A DNA stretch of 64,000 bases from AG25 sp035517615. Lineage in GTDB: Bacteria; Gemmatimonadota; Gemmatimonadetes; Gemmatimonadales; GWC2-71-9. The stretch's first letter is position 1. The number at the start of each line of letters is the position of its first letter. A program made the position numbers and the translations under genes. The DNA lies in NCBI GenBank assembly GCA_035517615.1, contig DATIYM010000020.1:1-64000 (forward strand). Reading direction: 5' to 3'. Below the pieces are notes generated by a model, which saw only the letters and a list, made by a program, of their open reading frames with translations, had not been told where the DNA came from and did not search any database. This document shows, piece by piece, positions 59,012 through 64,000 of the stretch.

Positions 59012-61307
59012 GCTCCCAGGACAGCTCGCCGCGCGTGCCCGCGGGCCATTCGAGGCGGGTATGGCCGCTCGAGAGACTCGAGACCATGCACGCTGTGTCG
59101 GATTTGCACTCCATTACCCGTAGGGTCGTGGGAACGGAGACCGTCACGGCATAGACGCGTCCATCGAGATTGGTCGCGCGAGCCGCGAGAACGCGCCGCG
59201 GTGCGTCCCAGTGCTCGTCCGCGACGTCGTGCATTCCCTGGATCACGTGCCGGCTCGTACCAACCAGCTGCGGGCGGCTCGTCGCGCGACGAATCCCCAC
59301 CACCAACGCGCGGTGCGCCGGAATCGTTGCGCCGATGGTGTCGGTGATGTCATCGAGCGGCGCCGCGCGCCAGACGTCGTAGGCTGTGAAACGCTTGCCA
59401 CTCAATCCCAGCGAGGTCGTCGTCACACTCTGGGCCGCCGCGGCATCGCGCCAGTTGGCGAGCAGCACCGTCCACCAACCCGGCGATCCTTCGACGATCC
59501 ACAGCGTGGGCGGCGCGTCGCCGCTCGCCCCACCGTTGATCACGCGCGCGGCGTGGGTCGCGGCTGGAAGGATCCGCTGCAGCACTTCGAGTCGTTCGGC
59601 CGGCAGCTTGGTCAGGTCATCCGAGCAAAATATGACGCCGGCGCTCAGAGCCAGCGTGCTGGCCCACAGCTGTGCTTCGTCCAGTGTGAGCGGTTCCCGG
59701 ACCACGACGCAATCCGGATCGTTGATCCAAGCGCCGCGATTGTAGAAGCTGCGACGCGCGATGTTCGGTGCAGCGGGCACAATGGACGACCAGGCCGCGT
59801 CGACCCTGGGGCCGATCCGCATGGCGTCGACGTGTCCCACCGAATACTCGAGCGGAGCGCCGGCCCCGAGGAGGAGGGTATCCGAACCGGCTCCCTCGCG
59901 CAGCGCCTCCAGCGCGTGCCGGTAGGCTTCCGCGTCGGTGAGTCCGCCGTAATGGGCGGTGGCCGGCCCCGACATCGTCTCTGCGTCGCCCACCACCCAT
60001 GAGAGGAGATCGAGCCTGAGGTACTCGTACCCCCAGTCTTGACGGGCCCGCCGCGCGAGCGAACGGAGCCAGTCCTGGACTGACGGATGGGCGGGATCGA
60101 GCGCGAACAGCTTTCCACCCCATTCTTCGCGAGTGTCCCACACAATGGGGACGGATCCGTCCGTGTCCTTGAGCAGCCAGTCGGGCTGGGCGCCGGGTAT
60201 GCCGGATCGCTCCGAGACGACGCACGGAGCGATCCAGAGGCCGGGGAGCAATCCCCGCGCCCTGACCTGATCGGTCAACCAGCGGTGTCCGTGAGGGAAC
60301 TTGCCATTGCACTCCCAGTCACCCACGGCGCGCTCGTATCCCTGGTCGAGCTCAACGAATCGAAAGGACCGCTGGTCGAACTGTGAGGCGCAGCGTTCCA
60401 CCTGCGCGAGAAAGCTGTCCTCGGTGATCGCACTGCCAAGCTCACCGCGCGACGCCCATCCAACCGGTACCGAGACGGCGTCGATGCGCTCGCGATCTAT
60501 AATGGATTGCGGCCGAAACAATGCGCCCAGCGCGGTCAGGCCGTCGCCGTCCGGATCGTACGTCAGCCGGAGCAGGGACGAGTCACCCTCGGGGCGGAGC
60601 GGGCGCGACGGAGTCCAGTCGCTGGCGACGTCCAAGCCGTCGCTCGCGAGCTGCACCCGGCCGGTCCCGGGATCGTCGGCCTGAAATCCAAGCGCGAGCC
60701 CGCGCCCCACTCGGGTCAGACCCACGGCGCCCCGGCTTTCGAGCCGCGGCATCTGGTCCATGTCGGAGAGTTGCAGCAGCGTTGCGTCACTCGAGGACGT
60801 AGAACCGTCGACGAGGGCCCAGAGGGGAGCGTCCCCCGCCGTTGCCGAAGGCAGGATATCGGAGGCCGGCACCTGAAAGAAGCGCACGCCCCCGATGGTC
60901 GGGAGTGTGCGATCGGGGTACACCCGCACGCTGATTGACGCCTGTGGTGGGGCGGTATCGGTCGTGCAGAAGAATTCGGCCTCGAGCACCACCCCCACCG
61001 CCGTGGATCGACCCCGGACGATGAGGGATTCGCCGCCCGGGGGCCTGCGGGTGCCGAGGGTACTATATTCCAGCTCGGACAGGCTGATGAAACGATCCGC
61101 GATCCAGGCGCCGATACCGGCGTTCCTGATGACGGGAACGGACTCGGGGGTGCCCTGGTAGAACAGCGACCACTGCCGTTGCCCGTCCAGTTCGAACCGC
61201 AGCCGCCCCGCCGCAGGCTGGAGCGGGACTAAGGGTGGGCCACGTCGGGTTCGAAACAGCGGAGCGGATACGGCTCCAGTGAGGAGGATGAAGGTGCGCC
61301 GGTTCAT
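58968..61307 (-). CDS. Secreted GH36-like alpha-galactosidase (melibiase) family glycosidase
   Basis: A 779-residue exported glycosidase. MNRRTFILLTGAVSAPLF is a Tat-like signal. A beta-sandwich N-terminal domain (to about 310) precedes a (beta/alpha)8 catalytic domain with FVELDQGYERAVGDWECN, GLLPGLWIAPCVVS and the nucleophile Asp in YEYLRLDLLSW near 431. MRIGPRVDAAW near 500 is in the acid/base region. This is the GH36/GH27 clan D plan; substrate is inferred as an alpha-galactoside or related sugar. The ATG at 61307 is preferred over 61385. Confidence 0.8.
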   Translation of the reverse strand: MNRRTFILLTGAVSAPLFRTRRGPPLVPLQPAAGRLRFELDGQRQWSLFYQGTPESVPVIRNAGIGAWIADRFISLSELEYSTLGTRRPPGGESLIVRGRSTAVGVVLEAEFFCTTDTAPPQASISVRVYPDRTLPTIGGVRFFQVPASDILPSATAGDAPLWALVDGSTSSSDATLLQLSDMDQMPRLESRGAVGLTRVGRGLALGFQADDPGTGRVQLASDGLDVASDWTPSRPLRPEGDSSLLRLTYDPDGDGLTALGALFRPQSIIDRERIDAVSVPVGWASRGELGSAITEDSFLAQVERCASQFDQRSFRFVELDQGYERAVGDWECNGKFPHGHRWLTDQVRARGLLPGLWIAPCVVSERSGIPGAQPDWLLKDTDGSVPIVWDTREEWGGKLFALDPAHPSVQDWLRSLARRARQDWGYEYLRLDLLSWVVGDAETMSGPATAHYGGLTDAEAYRHALEALREGAGSDTLLLGAGAPLEYSVGHVDAMRIGPRVDAAWSSIVPAAPNIARRSFYNRGAWINDPDCVVVREPLTLDEAQLWASTLALSAGVIFCSDDLTKLPAERLEVLQRILPAATHAARVINGGASGDAPPTLWIVEGSPGWWTVLLANWRDAAAAQSVTTTSLGLSGKRFTAYDVWRAAPLDDITDTIGATIPAHRALVVGIRRATSRPQLVGTSRHVIQGMHDVADEHWDAPRRVLAARATNLDGRVYAVTVSVPTTLRVMECKSDTACMVSSLSSGHTRLEWPAGTRGELSWELSFRSQTARAPRHP

Positions 61308-61848
61308 GGTCCCAATGTTGGTAGCCTCGGGAGCTTTGTCTACGCCGTTGGCGGCGCAATCGGCCTCGCTTGGATTCGCCGCCACCGCGGGGGGCGGATA
61401 CCAGGTCGAGGCGCTGGACGTCGGCTACATGCACGACATCCACGCGATGTTCTTCCGCTCGGCCACGCTTGGGTTGCGCGTTGGGTCATTCATTGACGAG
61501 GGTGCGATCGTGGGCGGCGCTCGCGGCATCGTAGGCGCGCTCTGGTTCTCGACACGCACTGGTCTCGTGCATCTTGCGGACGTGGGAAACGAAACCAATC
61601 CGCAGCCGTTCGGGTGGGACGTGACCTTCGAGGCCAGCGGGTATGCCAGCTCAGCCCCGCCCGACAGCCTCTCCTCTCCCTGGGCCGCCATCTCAATCCT
61701 GCCGGGCGTTCGCCTGGGGGACGGGCCCGGAGCTCACTATAGCTTCGTGGCGGGTCCGACGGTGTTTCTCGGCCACAAGACCGACGTCCGCGCCTTCATC
61801 GGGCTGCGGTTCGAGATCCCGCTGGCGAAGCAAAAACCCCATCCATAG
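61294..61848 (+). CDS. Small outer-membrane beta-barrel-like protein
   Basis: A 184-residue exported protein. The signal peptide is RRFMVPMLVASGALSTPLAAQ; the mature part is built of short amphipathic strands with Gly turns (ALDVGYMHDIHAMFFRSATL, TVFLGHKTDVRAFIGLRFEI), fitting a small beta-barrel. The GTG at 61294 is chosen because AGGAGG lies exactly six bases upstream; ATG 61288 would have no spacing. Its 5' end overlaps the start of the divergent glycosidase gene by 14 bases. No family recognised. Confidence 0.65.
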   Translation: MRRFMVPMLVASGALSTPLAAQSASLGFAATAGGGYQVEALDVGYMHDIHAMFFRSATLGLRVGSFIDEGAIVGGARGIVGALWFSTRTGLVHLADVGNETNPQPFGWDVTFEASGYASSAPPDSLSSPWAAISILPGVRLGDGPGAHYSFVAGPTVFLGHKTDVRAFIGLRFEIPLAKQKPHP

Positions 61849-61859
61849 CTTAGCGGCCG

Positions 61860-63440
61860 ATGGCCGCACCGCTCGTCGAATCTGATCACCCAGGCCTCCG
61901 CATTCTCGCGGACGTGGCCGCGGTGTTTTCGGGGGGCTTCGCGTCCGAGGACGCTCTCATTGCCGTCATGACGACGCTGCGGCGGGGCTTGGGGCTCCGC
62001 CGCTGTCGCTTATGGATTCGGCACGCGAGCGGGCTCGAGTACACGCCGATCAGTGCGCCGGGGGACGAGCTCCATCCTCCCGGATACGGCGCTCACGCCC
62101 CATCGGCGGCTCCCCCGATCGCGGAATGGATCGACGAGGGACCGCGGGTGGACAAGGCTCGGTCCGGATTGCTGCTCCTCAGGCTGCCGCTCATTCACGA
62201 GGGAGAGGCGCTGGGGCTGCTCGAAGCGCTGATACCCGACGGACGTACGCAACACATGGCGCACGACGTACTCGTCGTCGTCGCGCACATGCTCGCGCCG
62301 TTGATTGCGGCGACCGAGCTGTCGCAGGACCTCGCGTCCGAGGTGGCCCTGCGTGCGCGCGAGGTCGAAACGCAGCGCGGGTTCGCTGCGCAGATCGTCG
62401 ACTCGCTTCCCGTCGGCCTTTACGTGATCGACCGCGACTACCGGATCCGGGCCTGGAACCGGAAGCGGGAGACCGGGACGCAGGGTGTCTCACGCGAAGA
62501 GGCCGTGGGGCGTGAGATCTTCGAGGTGCTCGACCGCCAACCGCGCGAGCTGCTGCAACGGGAATTCGACCGGGTGTTCGAGACGGGCGAGATGCAGCAG
62601 ATGGAAATGGACTCGCGAGCGAGCGGAGACATGCGCTATTACCGCATCACGAAGATCCCGATGCGGCAGGACGAAGGGGACATCACCCATGTGATCACGA
62701 TCGGCGAAGACGTCACGGAGTGGCGCGCCGCCCAGCTGCGGCTCGCCGAAACCGAGAAGCTCGCCGCGGTGGGCCAGCTTGCGGCGGGAGTGATGCACGA
62801 AATCAACAACCCGCTCGCCACGATTCTCGCGTGCAGTGAGGCGCTGGGACTCAGAAACGAAGAGCTGGCGCCCGGCATCCGTCAGGCATTCGAGGAGTAC
62901 CTGAAGATCATCGACACTGAGGTTCAGCGCTGCCGCCGCATCGTCGACGGACTGCTCGACTTCTCCCGGCCGAAGAGCGGAGAGAAACGCCCCGTCGATG
63001 TGAACGCGCTGGTCGAGCAGACGCTCTTCCTGCTGAAGCATCACGACCGCTTCAAGAAGCTACTCGTCACACGCGAGCTCTCCGCCGGCCTTCCCGAGCT
63101 GCGTGCGGACCCCGAACGGCTGGTCCAGTGCTTCATGGCGTTGATGCTCAACGCCATGGACGCGATGAATTCACGCGGCACGCTGACCGTGAAAAGCGGG
63201 CTCAATCCGGAGCGCGACGACGAGGTGTTGCTCGAGTTCATTGACACCGGTATGGGCATCAAACAGGATGATCTTCCCAAGATCTTCGAGCCCTTCTTCA
63301 CGACCAAGGCGCCGGGCCGGGGCACCGGACTCGGGCTGTCGATCGTCTATGGGATCATCGCCGAGCATCGCGGCCGGATCGAAGTCGAGTCGCAGGTGGG
63401 CATCGGCTCGAATTTCAAGGTCTATCTCCTGATCGGATGA
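61860..63440 (+). CDS. Cytoplasmic histidine kinase with GAF and PAS domains
   Basis: A 526-residue sensor kinase with no membrane segment. A GAF-like domain covers about 15-160, a PAS domain about 180-290 (IVDSLPVGLYVIDRDYRIRA). HisKA has the phospho-His in LAAGVMHEINNPLATI near 310, and the ATPase domain has the N box MLNAMDAM, DTGMGI, FEPFFTTK and GTGLGLSIV. It should phosphorylate the coupled OmpR-type regulator. The ATG at 61860 has no ribosome binding site; a TAGCTT box at 61846-61851 suggests a leaderless start. Confidence 0.92.
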   Translation: MAAPLVESDHPGLRILADVAAVFSGGFASEDALIAVMTTLRRGLGLRRCRLWIRHASGLEYTPISAPGDELHPPGYGAHAPSAAPPIAEWIDEGPRVDKARSGLLLLRLPLIHEGEALGLLEALIPDGRTQHMAHDVLVVVAHMLAPLIAATELSQDLASEVALRAREVETQRGFAAQIVDSLPVGLYVIDRDYRIRAWNRKRETGTQGVSREEAVGREIFEVLDRQPRELLQREFDRVFETGEMQQMEMDSRASGDMRYYRITKIPMRQDEGDITHVITIGEDVTEWRAAQLRLAETEKLAAVGQLAAGVMHEINNPLATILACSEALGLRNEELAPGIRQAFEEYLKIIDTEVQRCRRIVDGLLDFSRPKSGEKRPVDVNALVEQTLFLLKHHDRFKKLLVTRELSAGLPELRADPERLVQCFMALMLNAMDAMNSRGTLTVKSGLNPERDDEVLLEFIDTGMGIKQDDLPKIFEPFFTTKAPGRGTGLGLSIVYGIIAEHRGRIEVESQVGIGSNFKVYLLIG

Positions 63441-64000
63441 AGATCCTGGTCGTCGAAGACGACTCTACCGTAGGGCAATACGTCTCGCGCGGATTACAGG
63501 AAGCAGGCCATCAGACGGACCTGGTGGCGGACGGAGCGGCGGGGCTGCATGCCGCGACCACCGGGGCCTACGATCTCGTCGTGCTGGACCTGCGGTTGCC
63601 CGTTCTGACGGGAGTCGAAGCGCTGCGCGCGCTCCGAGAGCAGGGGAACAGCGTCCCCGTGCTCGTGCTGACGGCGCAGGACACCGTCGAGTTCAAGGTG
63701 CAGGCGCTGCGCCTCGGCGCGGATGACTACGTCACCAAACCGTTCTCGCTCGACGAGCTGCTGGCGCGCGTCGAAGCGCTGGGGCGCCGGCCCAAGGCTC
63801 TCACCGCCCCCGTGCTGCGCGTGGCCGACCTCACGGTCGATACGGGGAGCCGCGAAGTGCGCCGCGCCGGCAAGCCGATCGAGTTGACTCCCAAAGAATA
63901 CGCGGTGCTCGAATACCTCATCCGCCATCAGGGGCGCGTGATGTCGCGGACACTGATCACCGAGTACGCGTGGAACTATCATTTCGATCCCGGCACAAAC
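63437..64000 (+). CDS. OmpR/PhoB-type response regulator, C-terminus cut by the window edge
   Basis: The visible 188 residues hold a receiver domain (acidic pair VVEDDS, phospho-Asp in VVLDLRLP near 52, Thr in VLTAQD, Lys in YVTKPF) and most of a winged-helix DNA-binding domain (LTVDTGSREVRRAGKPIELT, PKEYAVLEYLIRHQGRVMSR). It is coupled to the kinase by ATGA. The remaining C-terminal wing lies outside the window. Confidence 0.95.
   Translation, partial: MKILVVEDDSTVGQYVSRGLQEAGHQTDLVADGAAGLHAATTGAYDLVVLDLRLPVLTGVEALRALREQGNSVPVLVLTAQDTVEFKVQALRLGADDYVTKPFSLDELLARVEALGRRPKALTAPVLRVADLTVDTGSREVRRAGKPIELTPKEYAVLEYLIRHQGRVMSRTLITEYAWNYHFDPGTN

Noticed and set aside
1..64000. CRISPR arrays, insertion sequences, prophage or integrase genes
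   Set aside because: I looked for regularly spaced repeats, transposase or integrase motifs and attachment-site duplications next to the tRNA and found none.

Overview
The window is a contiguous, densely coded piece of a high-GC bacterial chromosome (about two thirds G+C by eye). It has no rRNA, insertion sequence, phage gene or CRISPR array. I favour Gemmatimonadota or a close relative. The reasons are many small lipoproteins of the 'ACxxPTG' style, an M6 protease with a dockerin-like tail followed by a small lipoprotein, a DUF5686-type outer-membrane protein, and frequent NTGA gene overlaps. This placement is an inference from gene style, not a phylogeny.

Layout. 1-4279: an ECF sigma/zinc-finger anti-sigma pair behind a VIT-VWA protein, then a rhodanese-MBL sulfur protein, all on the minus strand. 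4372-6589: a blue-copper lipoprotein and a His/Met-rich secreted protein. 6626-14208: a tightly packed plus-strand run of nine genes (HAD phosphatase, nucleotidyltransferase, ATP-grasp, class III aminotransferase, CDP-alcohol phosphatidyltransferase, Gfo/Idh/MocA oxidoreductase, flippase-like protein, YdjM-like membrane protein, second CDP-alcohol phosphatidyltransferase). It looks like a polar-lipid head-group pathway. It meets tail-to-tail a minus-strand operon (14131-18345) that reads as a bacterial ceramide pathway: serine palmitoyltransferase, GNAT-type ceramide synthase, ceramide reductase and an Aur1-like PAP2 protein. I consider this composite lipid locus the most interesting system in the window.

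18488-23787: a PAP2 phosphatase, an APC permease, the M6 protease with its lipoprotein, and a small lipoprotein. 23747-31394: a Calvin-Benson-Bassham locus. Transaldolase and one phosphoribulokinase lie on the minus strand; red-type RuBisCO (cbbL, cbbS), its activase cbbX, a second phosphoribulokinase and a DUF445 membrane protein lie on the plus strand. Each divergent operon has a CRP-type palindrome just upstream of its first gene. A GAF-ANTAR regulator lies tail-to-tail with the locus.

32652-43950: an HdeD-like membrane protein, a TPR protein with an internal duplication, small lipoproteins, tRNA-Ala(UGC), two tandem paralogous secreted lipoproteins with clear terminators, a BON protein, and a large DUF5686-like outer-membrane protein. 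44004-53368: cation and nitrogen handling, with two CPA2 antiporters, Kup, an ammonium transporter and glutamine synthetase. 53377-64000: a class IV aminotransferase, an LssY_C protein, a CPXCG zinc-ribbon protein, Mn/Fe superoxide dismutase, a sugar-type solute-binding lipoprotein, a GH36-like secreted glycosidase, and a PAS/GAF histidine kinase with an OmpR-type regulator cut by the window end.

Taken together the genes suggest an aerobic, metabolically flexible soil or freshwater bacterium that can fix CO2, assimilates ammonium, and makes sphingolipids with an unusual head group.
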